Assembly: GCA_032718475.1 (NCBI GenBank)
Contig: JAUCBJ010006065.1
Span: 1 to 52,336 of the forward strand
Direction of reading: 5' to 3'
Origin: Nemertoderma westbladi
Lineage: Eukaryota; Xenacoelomorpha; Nemertodermatida; Nemertodermatidae
DNA: 52,336 bases
Part shown: positions 1-10,849 of the stretch, piece after piece
How the letters are laid out: every line of letters begins with the position of its first letter
How positions within the stretch are numbered: the first letter of the stretch is position 1
Program-made: the position numbers and the translations under genes
The notes under the pieces: generated by a model
The model's input: the letters and a program-made list of their open reading frames with translations, nothing else
Database searches by the model: none
Told to the model about the DNA's origin: nothing

Positions 1-140
1 GTGTTCACCCCTTTTAATCTGCACCCCCCCCCCCCCCCCCTCCCCCCACCCACCAATACATAACCGCGACATCTTCCACCCTCGGAAGGGTAGCACGAAC
101 TTATTTCCAAACGCACGTTCAATATGCAAAGCCAGGTGGT

Positions 141-599
141 TTATAGGAATATAATCAATGCAGTACTCGTCTTCATTATAAGCCTCTTTGCGTTCGACCT
201 GTTTTGTATTAAAATATATTTATTAAACGCAGGCTGACGCTCTTTATAATAATAATACCTAGGGATGCCAGCTTCCAGACTTTCAATCTTTCCTGCCGCG
301 CAAACCCCGCAGAGGAAGTTTTGGTTTGAGAGATCAAGCCCATCGGCAATTGGTGTTTCAATTTCGGTCCAGGAACTCTGACAATGGGAGCATTCAATCT
401 TAGCTGTGGTCCATTCCCGTGGTTTCGGCTTCCTTTTCTTCGTCCCAATGACAGATTCTTCTGAAGACGTTCGATTCGCTTTCAGTTTATTGTTGGCGTT
501 TGTGTTTTGAAGTTGTATTCGAGTGGAGAGTCGCGCCGGTTTCGAGGTAACCATACCGACCTGTGATAAGCGTTGGTTTTGTTGAGTGCCGGTATTCAT
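141..599 (-). CDS. Hypothetical 152-residue protein with CxxC...CxxC pair (copy 1)
   Basis: An uninterrupted ATG-to-stop ORF of 152 codons. The first half is basic and rich in Ser, Thr, Asn and Gln with a KKRKPKPR stretch at about residues 54-61 that could be a nuclear localisation signal. Residues about 70-100 hold two cysteine pairs, CSHC and CGVC, separated by about 24 residues, a spacing that could bind one zinc ion as in zinc ribbons or PHD-like fingers. The C-terminus is hydrophobic and unremarkable. I do not recognise the family. It may be a first exon or a protein of a mobile element, since it lies inside a duplicated repeat. The ORF is kept in both copies with only four or so residue changes, which is suggestive but not proof of selection given the low divergence. 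Confidence 0.4.
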   Translation of the reverse strand: MNTGTQQNQRLSQVGMVTSKPARLSTRIQLQNTNANNKLKANRTSSEESVIGTKKRKPKPREWTTAKIECSHCQSSWTEIETPIADGLDLSNQNFLCGVCAAGKIESLEAGIPRYYYYKERQPAFNKYILIQNRSNAKRLIMKTSTALIIFL

Positions 600-1264
600 C
601 TTCTCTCACCTCTTCAATGTCAGATGTTGCAAATACTGATAACACGAATAACGGTATATATTTCAATACTTGTCAATAGTAATATATATAATTTAGATAA
701 CTATTTTATATCTGTACTGTTGAGCAAACTCTACATAAATTCCAACCTGTGTATCGCCGGTAGTGCTGTTGCTGTGCAAGTGCTGAAGTGCTAGTTGCCA
801 CCGGTCAGCCGGTACCGGTAGTAGGGTGGTACCTACGGTGCGCACTACAACGACAGTACAGCAATACGGTGTACCGTGCCAATGACTGAATGATTAGCGG
901 TAACTATCTAAACTATTATATTATTATTACCGGTGCCGGTACTGGGCTAATTAGGCCTAAACTATAATCACCGCAAGGGTTGCCGGGGCCATGTTTAATT
1001 AGATTACATGATATGGCATGTCTGCAGTGTATGGTACCGGCTGACAAGTATTGCAGTATTGATTGATTGCAGGATTCTCGATTCAGGGATTGAGTACAGC
1101 CTGACAGTACCGGTACACATGGTACATGCAGATTGGCAGACAGCCCCAATGTATTGCAAAATTTGTCAGAAACCCAGCTGATTTATCCTACAGTAATAAT
1201 AATTTAACGCATTTTAAATTTGGATAAATAAATTTATTATAACTGCAATAACAGTTACACTGAT

Positions 1265-1448
1265 GCTGCACGAAGGCCCCACGCAAATTCTACTTGGAAA
1301 ATTTTCAAACTTTTGCCAAACAACATGTGTACCAAGTTTGGATAGATTTCATCAAGGATTGGCCGAGTTATTAACGTTTAAAATAAAATACTGAAAAAAA
1401 AAACGCGACAGAACGACAGAACGACACGTTCGTGGGGCCTTCGCGCAG
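1265..1448. mobile_element. Small element with ~19-bp terminal inverted repeats
   Basis: GCTGCACGAAGGCCCCACG at 1265-1283 is nearly the reverse complement of CGTGGGGCCTTCGCGCAGC at 1430-1448, enclosing about 145 bases of AT-rich DNA. This is a MITE-like or hairpin layout. In the second tandem copy (left repeat near 2817) the right repeat is missing and is replaced by unrelated sequence, so the two tandem copies diverge inside this element. No clear target duplication was found. Confidence 0.5.
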
Positions 1449-1692
1449 CACGAGGCCCAGTTATGAGATACAAATTAAAATTGTGCGACTGTATCACAAA
1501 ATCAGGTTATGAGAGATGAACCACACCACCAATTAATCAAAGAAAGGGGGACAGTACGTGTTCACCCCTTTTAATCTGCACCCCCCCCCCCCTCCCCCCA
1601 CCCACCAACACATAACCGCGACATCTACTACCCACGGAAGGGTAGCATGAACTTATTTCCAAACGCACGTTCAATATGCAAAGCCAGGTGGT

Positions 1693-2151
1693 TTATAGGA
1701 ATATAATCAATGCAGTACTCGTCTTCATTATAAGCCTCTTTGCGTTCAACCTGTTTTGTATTAAAATATATTTATTAAACGCAGGCTGACGCTCTTTATA
1801 ATAATAATACCTAGGGATGCCAGCTTCCAGACTTTCAATCTTTACTGCCGCGCAAACCCCGCAGAGGAAGTTTTGGTTTGAGAGATCAAGCCCATCGGCA
1901 ATTGGTGTTTCAATTTCGGTCCAGGAACTCTGACAATGGGAGCATTCAATCTTAGCTGTGGTCCATTCCCGCGGTTTCGGCTTCCTTTTCTTCGTCCCAG
2001 TGAAAGATTCTTCTGAAGACGTTCGATTCGCTTTCAGTTTATTGTTGGCGTTTGTGTTTTGAAGTTGTATTCGAGTGGACAGTCGCGCCGGTTTCGAGGT
2101 AACCATACCGACCTGTGATAAGCGTTGGTTTTGTTGAGTGCCGGTATTCAT
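1693..2151 (-). CDS. Hypothetical 152-residue protein with CxxC...CxxC pair (copy 2)
   Basis: The counterpart of the ORF at 141-599 in the second tandem copy, with the same length, start and stop. The four cysteines and the basic KKRKPKPR stretch are unchanged. The differences seen are V-I to F-T before the basic stretch, G to V just after the second cysteine pair, and S to L near the C-terminus. The family is not recognised; the same alternatives apply as for the first copy. Confidence 0.4.
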   Translation of the reverse strand: MNTGTQQNQRLSQVGMVTSKPARLSTRIQLQNTNANNKLKANRTSSEESFTGTKKRKPKPREWTTAKIECSHCQSSWTEIETPIADGLDLSNQNFLCGVCAAVKIESLEAGIPRYYYYKERQPAFNKYILIQNRLNAKRLIMKTSTALIIFL

Positions 2152-2960
2152 CTTCTCTCACCTCTTCAATGTCAGATGTTGCAAATACTGATAACACAAA
2201 TAACGGTATATATTTCAATACTTGTCAATAGTAATATATATAATTTAGATAACTATTTTATATCTGTACTGTTGAGCAAACTCTACCTAAATTCCAACCT
2301 GTGTATCGCCGGTAGTGCTGTTGCTGTGCAAGTGCTGAAGTGCTAGTTGCCACCGGTCAGCCGGTACCGGTAGTAGGGTGGTACCTACGGTGCGCACAAC
2401 AACGGCAGTACAGCAATACGGTGTACCGTGCGAATGACTGAATGATTAGCGGTAACTATCTAAACTATTATATTATTATTACCGGTGCCGGTACTGGGCT
2501 AATTAGGCCAAAACTATAATCACCGCAAGGGTTGCCGGGGCCATGTTTAATTAGATTACATGATATGGCATGTCTGCAGTGTATGGCACCGGCTGACCAG
2601 TATTGCAGTATTGACTCATTGCAGGATTCTCGATTCAGGGATTGAGTACAGCCTGACAGTACCGGTACACATGGTACATGCAGATTGGCAGACAGCCCCA
2701 ATGTATTGCAAAATTTGTCAGAAACGCAGCTGATTTATCCTACAGTAATAATAATTTAACGCATTTTAAATTTGGATAAATAAATTTATTATAACTGCAA
2801 TAACAGTTACACTGATGCTGCACGAAGGCCCCACGCAAATTCTACTTGGAAAATTTTCAAACTTTTGCCAAACAACATGTGTACCAAGTTTGGATAGATT
2901 TCATCAAGGATTGGCCGAGTTATTAACGTTTAAAATAAAATACTGAAAAAAAACGCGACA

Positions 2961-3088
2961 GAACGACAGGTTGATTAATGGTACCCCTACGCTAAGGCTC
3001 ACTCACTTCGTGGCTCGCCCCACAGAACGACAGGTTGATTAATGGTACCCCTAAGCTAAGGCTCACTCACTTCGTGGCTCGCCCCACA
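2961..3088. repeat. 64-bp tandem repeat, two copies
   Basis: Two nearly identical 64-base units (2961-3024 and 3025-3088), starting GAACGACAGGTTGATTAATG and ending in CTCGCCCCACA, differ at about one base. They sit at the right edge of the larger tandem duplication. Confidence 0.9.
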
Positions 3089-3109
3089 TGTACAAGCCTC
3101 CTCCTATGA

Positions 3110-3950
3110 AAGTTTGTGAAATCTTCATTAAGTCTACCCAACACTCGTTGGTACCCGGCTGGCACCCTGGTTCTGTTTTCTGGTTTTGTTAGTTTAATCG
3201 ACAGCAGTTGTAACGTCCCAGATATACAAAACCTACTAAGCCTTTACTTTACAATTGACCTTAGCCTGAGTTGATGACAGTATTATAACGATGACAATTA
3301 GGCCCTATAGATACATACGATATATAAATGATATAATGCTTGACATTACACTAGCTGACTGAATAGAGATAGAACTATAATAATATAATAATAATGTAGT
3401 ACGTAACTCAAATTAACAATAAGTAGTGAAATGTTGTTCAGCTGTAAAAGTGTAGCTGTGGGTATTTAATTTCGCGTTCCATAATGTTGATAATATGCTA
3501 ATATTTCGAATATCGCACATCGAATCGTTCCCAACTTTTTTATTCAACAACTAGATACTAATTGATAAATAGTCGCGTTAAAAAATTTTGCGTACCTGCT
3601 TGAGTTTTTGAGATATTGGATGGTTATACACACACACATACATAACCACATCATGTTTTTGAACATCATAGACATCTCATACTCTCACTCCATGATTTCG
3701 GTAAAATCTTTAGTGTTGGGGTGCTTTGCAACACTTACGTATATTCTGTCTATATGGAAAATAAATTTCAAATTTCAAGAACGGCTCAACTCTACTTGAC
3801 AAGAACTACCCAGTCTAAAGACAGGTTCGTTATAATATATATGTACATGTGTCGTCTATGTACATATAGTCACACAACTGTCGTGTATGTACATATATAT
3901 GTGTAAAGAGGCAGTCAGTCTCCGGTACTTAAAAAACTACTTTGATCGCG
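3110..3950. other. Non-coding AT-rich stretch
   Basis: No supported gene. The region contains a short (ATGTACATATA)-like simple-sequence run near 3835-3905 and unstructured AT-rich sequence. The short ORFs here look like chance. Confidence 0.6.
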
Positions 3951-3969
3951 AATCCTAAGAATGATTTTT

Positions 3970-4336
3970 ATAACTTTTTGTTGGGCACAGCTTTTGTAAG
4001 TCGGCAATGACGTCCAGGTTGGATCGAACTGGTGACCTACGAGGTGGTAGTCTGACGCTCTAACCATTCAGCTAGCGGCTCAGGTAAAAGATAGACCTGG
4101 AAATACTATCTGATACCTTGTATTACTTCCGTCGCAATTCAGAAAAAATACAAGGTATCAGATAATATTTCCAGGTCTATCTTTTACCTGAGCCATTAGC
4201 TGAATGGTTAAAGCGTCAGACTTCCAACTCGGAGGTCACCAGTTCGATCCCACCTGGACGTCATTGACGATTTTGCAAAAGCTGTGCCCAACAAAAAGTT
4301 ATAATAATATGAAAACACTCATTCACCCATAACACC
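3970..4336. mobile_element. Palindromic tRNA-Gly-like repeat with 13-bp target duplication
   Basis: The left half is almost the reverse complement of the right half; the loop lies near 4125-4145. Each arm carries a tRNA-like sequence: A-box-like TAGCTGAATGGTTAAAGCG, an anticodon-loop-like CTTCCAA as in tRNA-Gly(UCC), and a B-box-like AGTTCGATCCC followed by ACCTGGACGTCA. The outer ends are ATAACTTTTTGTTGGGCACAGC and its complement. The element is flanked by the direct repeat AAGAATGATTTTT (3957-3969 and 4337-4349), a clear target-site duplication. It is either a SINE-derived inverted dimer or a foldback element that has captured a tRNA-like sequence. Confidence 0.85.
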
Positions 4337-4349
4337 AAGAATGATTTTT

Positions 4350-5100
4350 CACTCCTTGCGATTTTAAACGATTATAAATCAATTAACAAACCTATTAATT
4401 GTTGGCGATTTGGCGTATTTCTACGCCTTTTAAATTGTATTATTGCGATAAAGCAATGTAAAAACCTACATCTAACACACAATGAATTTTTTCCCCATGG
4501 ATTAGATATCGACCAATTAATCTCTGGTTTCTTTGTAGAAAACTTAGTTGCCTGTGCCCTGGGGATTATAGGGGTTACCCGGTTGATAGGCTAAATGAAT
4601 ATATATGATTGGTCCCAATGAGAGGTTATTGCTCGGCACTCTTAAGTGACACAGAGGTAGAGTTATGATCAGGTTGTTTATTGTGAGTTGGTGTATGTGA
4701 TTAACTTAAGAGTAAAATATAACCTCACGCTAGGATAGTAGGCCTATTTTACGTGTAAAGGACGGGGGCATGCCATTCTAACTCCCAAAGGTTGAACACT
4801 CCTTAACCAACCAACTCGTTTCATTGCTCCACCAGTCAGGTTGACATATCGCTGACTGGCATCAACCCGGATTGAACCGGCACATCTAGAACCTAAAGGA
4901 ATAACCGCATCATCATAAGCGTAGCAGGAGTAACTGATATTAGAGATTGGGTTCGGCAGGGACATTAATGAACGCCGCATACTAAGAGATGAGCGATGAA
5001 CAAAATCCTTGGACTCATCTTAGTATTTGCATATCTTAAGTGCGAAGGGGAAATCTTAAGGATCCTCTCTTTCTAGTTTGCATTATTGATATAAAAGTAG
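4350..5100. other. Non-coding stretch
   Basis: No gene is supported. The minus-strand ORF at 4744-4980 has no recognisable motif and unremarkable composition, so I leave it uncalled. Confidence 0.5.
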
Positions 5101-5108
5101 TATTGGTT

Positions 5109-5745
5109 CACTAACACTCCCGGCGAAGTGTGAAGGGTGTGGGGAGGAGTTCACGACTACCCACGCCCTGAACTGCAAGTCGGGGGGTCTCATCATAAAG
5201 AGGTATGATGAGATGCGTGAGGTTTTTGGGGACCTCATCGCGACCGCGTTTGGGGGTTCCTGTGTGCCGTGAGGTCACGCTGTCCACCGGCTACATAGAC
5301 AGACGAGGTCGGCGGGGTAAGGGCGGATCTCCTTGCAAGGGGAGGCTGGGCCGAACAGAGGGTGGCGTCATTCGGTATATAGCGATTGTAAACGCCGACG
5401 CCCCCTCATATGTTAACCGGACCCTGGACTCAGTCCTGGAGCCGCGAGTCCGAGCTAAGAAGGTGCACTACAGTGCGGTGTGCGAGGATCTTAGGATCTC
5501 CTTCACCCCCCTAGTCGGAACCTCCGACGGGGTGTGGTGCAAGGAGGCCGAGATCCTAATCCGCCACCTCGCTGAGGCCCTTGTTGCTCGGCGGCAGGGG
5601 ATGCGCGAACGCGGCCTCGCTTGGGTTTTGGGTGGTGTGCGGAGGCGCCTACAGTTCGCGCTCCTTCGCTCAAACTCATTATGCTTGCGGGGTGGGAGAC
5701 GGCCATGTGCAACCTTTCCGGCCTTAACCGGCCGGTAATAATTTC
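5109..5745 (+). pseudogene. Broken retroelement protein, C-terminal part
   Basis: Read in plus frames, 5109-5265 encodes a Cys/His cluster (CEGCGEEFTTTHALNCKSGG) followed by LIIKRYDEMREVFGDL; 5380-5715 encodes, in another frame, DAPSYVNRTLDSVLEP, a basic block, FTPLVGTSDGVW and a C-terminal VRRRLQFALLRSNSLCLRGG. This order (CxxC...H...C, KxGGL..R.DE.R, DAPSY, FTPL..S.DG, RLxFAxLR...CLRG) matches from memory a C-terminal region common in invertebrate retroelement polyproteins. The two parts are out of frame and the reverse transcriptase is absent, so it is dead. The block is markedly GC-rich against AT-rich flanks, which agrees with a recent insertion. Only the ORF at 5205-5738 is continuous. 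Confidence 0.6.
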
Positions 5746-5759
5746 ATTATCTAGCACAT

Positions 5760-7000
5760 TATATTAATATTATCTCAGCAAATGAATCAGTTTACCATAA
5801 CAACATAATATCAAAGTTATACAAATATAATAATAAATATATATATTTATATAAGCCTAAATATCTATAATACTTAATTAACATAATAAAATAATTAAGT
5901 TATTATATGCATATAATTTAAATTAATATAGATTATATTAATTAACTCATCGTGAGATATAAGAATAAATTCCGAAATGGTAATAAAGATACGAAAGTCC
6001 CGGTAAAGGTTGAAACATTGTATTAACAATATTTAGCGCGATATATATTCTTTGCCTTTAATAACTTACATATATTCCAAGTATTATAAATTCATCATAT
6101 TCAATATTCATCATTATGCAAGATTCATCATACATATCAGTGTACTCACATATATTAAATATTAACTTAAAAGAAATAACAAATACTTATATACTACAAT
6201 TAAAACATTACAGGTCTCTGGGTCCAAACGCTATTCAACAATTCGTATTATAGGCATCAACATAAATAAAGGCATTCTATTCGCTCTTTAACACAGAATT
6301 GCTTGAAAAATATAATCTACTTCTGAACATAAATATTTAATTATATATATATAATGTATACTTAGATTACTAATAAGTATATACAAATACAATATAAATA
6401 CAAACACTCCATCACCAGCACTTATGTGAGCACTATATGAGCACTAACTATATGAGCACTAACTATGGGTACCTCTGAAATAGAACGCAACATAAATATT
6501 TTCTTAATAAAATTTTTTCATAAAATGAATATATATTCATCCCCACAATAACAAAACGTAACGTTTGCGCATTTCATTCGGAATTTTCCAGCTAACGATA
6601 AAAATAATTGGGTATATTTTATTAGGAAATATTATTATTTATTACATGGGAAAAAAGTAGAACTTTTTTTTTCACTATTCTCGGGGCATTCTATTTACCG
6701 AGCGACAGCGAGTTTAATAAAGGATCGAGAGAATATTGGAAAATAAAATGTTCTACGTTTTTTCCCCATACGTTACGTTAATACGTTATTTTATTCTTAA
6801 ATTGGTTCTTTTTTGTTGCTCAATTATTGTTACAAAATAGATTAAACTGTTGTATTTACTATATTGCTTCCATTTTTATTGCGATTCAAATTACTCAACT
6901 CTTCATTCAACTCCTGATGCTGCCTTACTCAATGTTAAATGAATTAGTGTTCTCGAATATTTATTTATTAAGTAACTAGAGAGCAGCTTAACTATATAAA
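5760..7000. other. Very AT-rich non-coding stretch with a hairpin
   Basis: No gene is seen. At 6645-6775 CATGGGAAAAAAGTAGAAC pairs with GTTCTACGTTTTTTCCCCAT, giving a possible hairpin or small inverted-repeat element of about 130 bases. Related GGGAAAAAAGTAAA / TTTTTTCCC motifs recur at 7180-7260. Confidence 0.55.
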
Positions 7001-10000
7001 CAAATATTGGATATTGAGTTCCGTTTTGGTGTACGCCGCGGAGACACTAAATTTGCCAAAACTTTTGAGTGTTTGAATGGATTTTACTCAAATTACATGA
7101 AAACCTTTTCCAAGTCAATGCTCTTTGAACAAATTGAATACAATTTAATAAATTTTACCAAAAATACTTATTTTACTTTTTCGCCGGGAAAAAAGTAAAA
7201 TCAAAGCAATCTGGTTACTTTTTTTCCCCTTGGGAAAAAAGTAAACTTTTTCTCCCAATTTGGAGGTATATTCGAGCGAAAAAGTAACAATTTTAGAATA
7301 AAACTTTTTACATTATGAAGCTGAGCAGCACATTTAACCCGCATTTTTACTAGTGTGGGGCAGAATTGTAAATTTCAGAAAGAATCAATATAAAAAACAC
7401 AAAATGCTGAGATTTACCTTTACAGGTTTAATAATAAAATTATTATTAATGTAATTTAATAGAAACTGATGCAAAAAAAAGCTCAACGAAAAGGTCAACC
7501 GGGATAAAATCAAACACAACATGGAAACAATATATAAATTAATTTATTTATCTTTCTAGTAAAATACGTATAATTAACAAAAATATATAATTATATCTTG
7601 TATTTCAAAATAATATTCATTGCATTATTGAAAATGAGGACAACAAAAGGTACAAAAGTTATTGCACTTAAACAAACTACCGTAACAATATAATAGGCGA
7701 GTCAATCTAGTATAAAACCAAATTTTAATTATCAATCACTACGAACCACATTTTTGTGATTCTATATTACCTTATTAATGACAAAAAAAAGTATATAAAA
7801 ACTTATTTTGCGGAAAATATATATATTAAATGAAATTCTACATAAGTTTGCATAACACAAGCCAAACAAAAAGAACACTAGGGAAGAGTAAATAGCAAAT
7901 TGGTGACGTTCAAGAATAAATAATTTATTGAAGGGGGGGGGGGGGGGGGGGGGGGTACCCACACCTAGCCACTTTATTTTTAAATGGCCATTACTTTGGG
8001 TTATAGTTTAATATAACAATTTTATCGTCGCCAGCCTATGTCTGGAAGGCAAAATAGTCTCCAAACGTAAATTTGAAACTTTTTGGCCTCCCCCTAGCGG
8101 CTGGCGGTGGAATTGAGAATTGCACTAAAAACACTACAAGTCCCTCAATCTTGGTACAAATTTATTGAAATCGTTTGTTTTGGATTCAGCACGATCGACT
8201 CTACAAAATTTATCTTATAGAATTTTTAATTAGCTATTTTAAAAAAATGAATTAATTTAATTAAACATTTTTAATTATTTTGATTTAAATCAGCTATTAC
8301 ATGAATATGTTAAATGTTAAAGAAATGCCGAAAACCTTTCGAATGAGCCTAAAATCACGAGATTTGGTTGAAAAATGTCGCAGGAGTAGTGTTTTAAAAA
8401 TGAAAAATGTCCTTCTGAGATAATTGCCTTTAAAGTTTGAACCTTCCCGCGCAAAAACTGTTTGTTAATATGTAAGAATGTCTGTCATTTATATATAGCA
8501 ACAAGAAAGCACAAAACCATGCTAAGATTTTTGCCATGGGGGTTTTTATGGTCGCTAATTTCATTTCTGAGGGCAGTTTTCACTTTAAATGAAATCTAGT
8601 TAGTCTGTATGTCTGTCTGTCGCTCTATCTGACTATCCGACAATCTGTCCGTCAAATATAAGAAAAGGTCACACCATCTAGCTAAAAGTTTAGTTATAGG
8701 GGATTTCGAGTGTCAGTTTTAACATGACACTTGATGACTTCCAAATTGTCCGTTTGGTTGTCAGGCTGTCTGTTATAATTTGACGGACAGACTGATAGGC
8801 ATACAGACATAAACGACGAAGCCAAATTTAAATAATGACATCAGAAATGAAGTTAACCCCGACCCCGAAAATCCATATACGGAATTTTTTAGAAAGATAG
8901 TATACGTTTTATTGGCGGACAAACATACTGACGGACAGACCGACAGTCATATCTCGAAAAGTAAGATAGATGTTGCTAAATGGTTTTCAAATTTTGTATC
9001 TTGATAAAAATCTGCTCTAGATTAAATAATAAAAACAATTTTGAAAAAAATTCGAAAGGTTGGATGAAACTAAATCAGTCAATCGATAGTCACTGGACTA
9101 AAATGGTCTGTACCAAACTTGGGGAAAGTCCCAACAATAGACCCCTTGTTGCTATGTAAAATCCCTGTTGCTCAGGAAAGAAGCATGTAATTGAAAGTGA
9201 TCCGCATAATATATTTTTATAGACTTTTTGGTGAAAAAAGTCATCTTTTTCTTCTCTTTTTCCTCCTCTTCTTCGCTAGATTGACTTGACTATAATGATA
9301 ATAACAAAGCCTATGTAATAACTACATACATAGGCCGCCCTACACAAAGCAATTGTACATTGTGCTGATCCGAGTGGTAAGTCATACGAAAGTAAGTAGT
9401 GATTGATTGCAAGTAAAGACGAGGATCAGAAATGGGTATGTACCGGTATGTAGTTTCATTCTAAAATTGTAACATTACGATGATAAATAAGACTGCTGCT
9501 GCGCTGAAGAAAATCTGCATATAAAAAAAAATATTTTATTGTTAACTATTTTTTTAGCGGATCTTCTTAAAGTTTATAATAGAAATTAATTGAGAATAAA
9601 AGGCGGAAAATAATAAAACCGCCCTATACCAACTACCGGAAGTCTGCTAGTGACGGTAGCTATTATTTATATATATTAATAATATCAGGACAACCCGGGA
9701 GCAATTTCAAGTTCAGTTTCATTGCAAAATCACTTGTCTACTTGAATGTACATATTGTGAACAGCTAGCTGTACACAGAGAGTACGACTCCCTGTGAATA
9801 CTTCACATTTAAGTAATGTTTGAAATTTTGGAATAAATTAATGAGATAACAATAGTAAAATGAATTAATTACACAAGGTAAACAAACGACTTCGAATAAT
9901 AATTTAAAACTGAGTTTATTAAATAAGTAAAGTTACATAATATTTGAATTTGGGACGAAAACAAAACAACATCGGGCGCTTATAACACATCCAAAATCAG

Positions 10001-10321
10001 GCAACCGCTTTACTGGTCCAAACAACTTAAACCAAGATATAATAAAACCAATATTTAACAATTTAATTTACATTGTAATGTACATACAATACACCATGAC
10101 TCAGAATAACACAATGTGTTTAATTAGGTCTGCCACTGATACCCACTCTCTCATGTTTTTCCCAGATATCTTAATCATGAAATTATTCAAAACGAATCGT
10201 TTAGCATCCTTATTTTTTCCCATTATAACAGACTGGGCTAGCATTAATGACAATAACATGACATTTTTGAAGGCCCATATTCCATCTATTTCTCAAAAAT
10301 GGAATTATGTCCTCAAAAAGG
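7000..10321. other. AT-rich non-coding stretch with a poly-G tract and TGTCCGTC-type repeats
   Basis: No gene is supported across about 3.3 kb. A run of more than 20 G lies near 7934-7956. At 8600-8950 many copies of short CTGTCTGTC / GACGGACAGAC motifs occur in both orientations, including an imperfect inverted pair (about 8645-8690 with 8775-8810). The rest is unstructured. Confidence 0.5.
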
Positions 10322-10576
10322 GAGACAGGGGGGAAAACCAGACGCAAATCCCATCTTGGCGAATCAATATCCCGCCTCTATGTGAAATTCTCATTTTATT
10401 GAAAGGAGCAGGTTAAAGTGGCACGTTATTTTAACTAAAACAATAAACAAAATACAATATAACAGGATACAGTTTTATTTTTGAGAGTAAGCTACTGTTA
10501 TTTGCGTCGAATTTCCCCTGGAGAGGGATGCATTTTTATTGCGTATAGTTCCCCCCCCCCCCCCCCCCCTAATCTG
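10322..10576. mobile_element. hAT-like MITE with G-rich ends (255 bp)
   Basis: The left end is GAGACAGGGGGGAAAA; the right end is a long C run followed by TAATCTG, so the reverse complement of the right end reads CAGATTAGGGGGG, an inverted repeat of the left end. The 8 bases before the element, CAAAAAGG, are nearly repeated just after it. Internally it carries GGAGCAGGTTA...TTTTAACTAAAACAATAAAC. Length and ends match the better-defined copy at 32769-33024. It lies downstream of the homeobox gene (which is on the minus strand) and supplies the first AATAAA-type signals there. Confidence 0.7.
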
Positions 10577-10849
10577 CAAAAAAAGGGACATAACATAACT
10601 CAAGTGCGGCAGGTAAAATATTGAATGGTATTGATTGGTATCACTTTTTCAAATGATTGTAAGAATTTTGAAAGTGGAAATGAAAAGAAAGCAATAAGCT
10701 GAAAGGGAGATTATCTCGGTTTTAAATTTCATGTAGAATAATTAAGTAGAAGGCTGGTGAAAATTGTGTCTAAATTAAGAAAACTAAATTCTGGGAGATG
10801 GAGTATGGAATGGCACACAAAGGTACAGTAGTACCGGTACACAATTACA

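Larger units (their letters stand above)
1..2969. repeat. Tandem duplication of a ~1.4 kb unit (two copies)
   Basis: Bases 1-1419 and 1558-2969 are near-identical direct copies; the offset is 1552 bases over most of the length and 1557 at the left end because a poly-C tract differs in length. Differences are scattered substitutions at a few per cent or less, so the duplication is fairly recent. Copy 1 is followed by about 138 bases absent after copy 2, and copy 2 runs into a short 64-bp tandem repeat. Copy 1 may extend beyond the window. Each copy holds one ORF on the minus strand and many short TACCGGTA-type palindromes (for example around 800-830 and 1040-1130). Outside the ORF no gene is visible. 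Confidence 0.93.

Noticed and set aside
5503-5757. 84-codon minus-strand ORF
   Set aside because: Antisense to the retroelement C-terminus; proline/arginine-rich because of high GC.
10078-10416. 112-codon plus-strand ORF
   Set aside because: Its last third runs into the G-rich MITE and the rest has no motif; composition looks non-coding.
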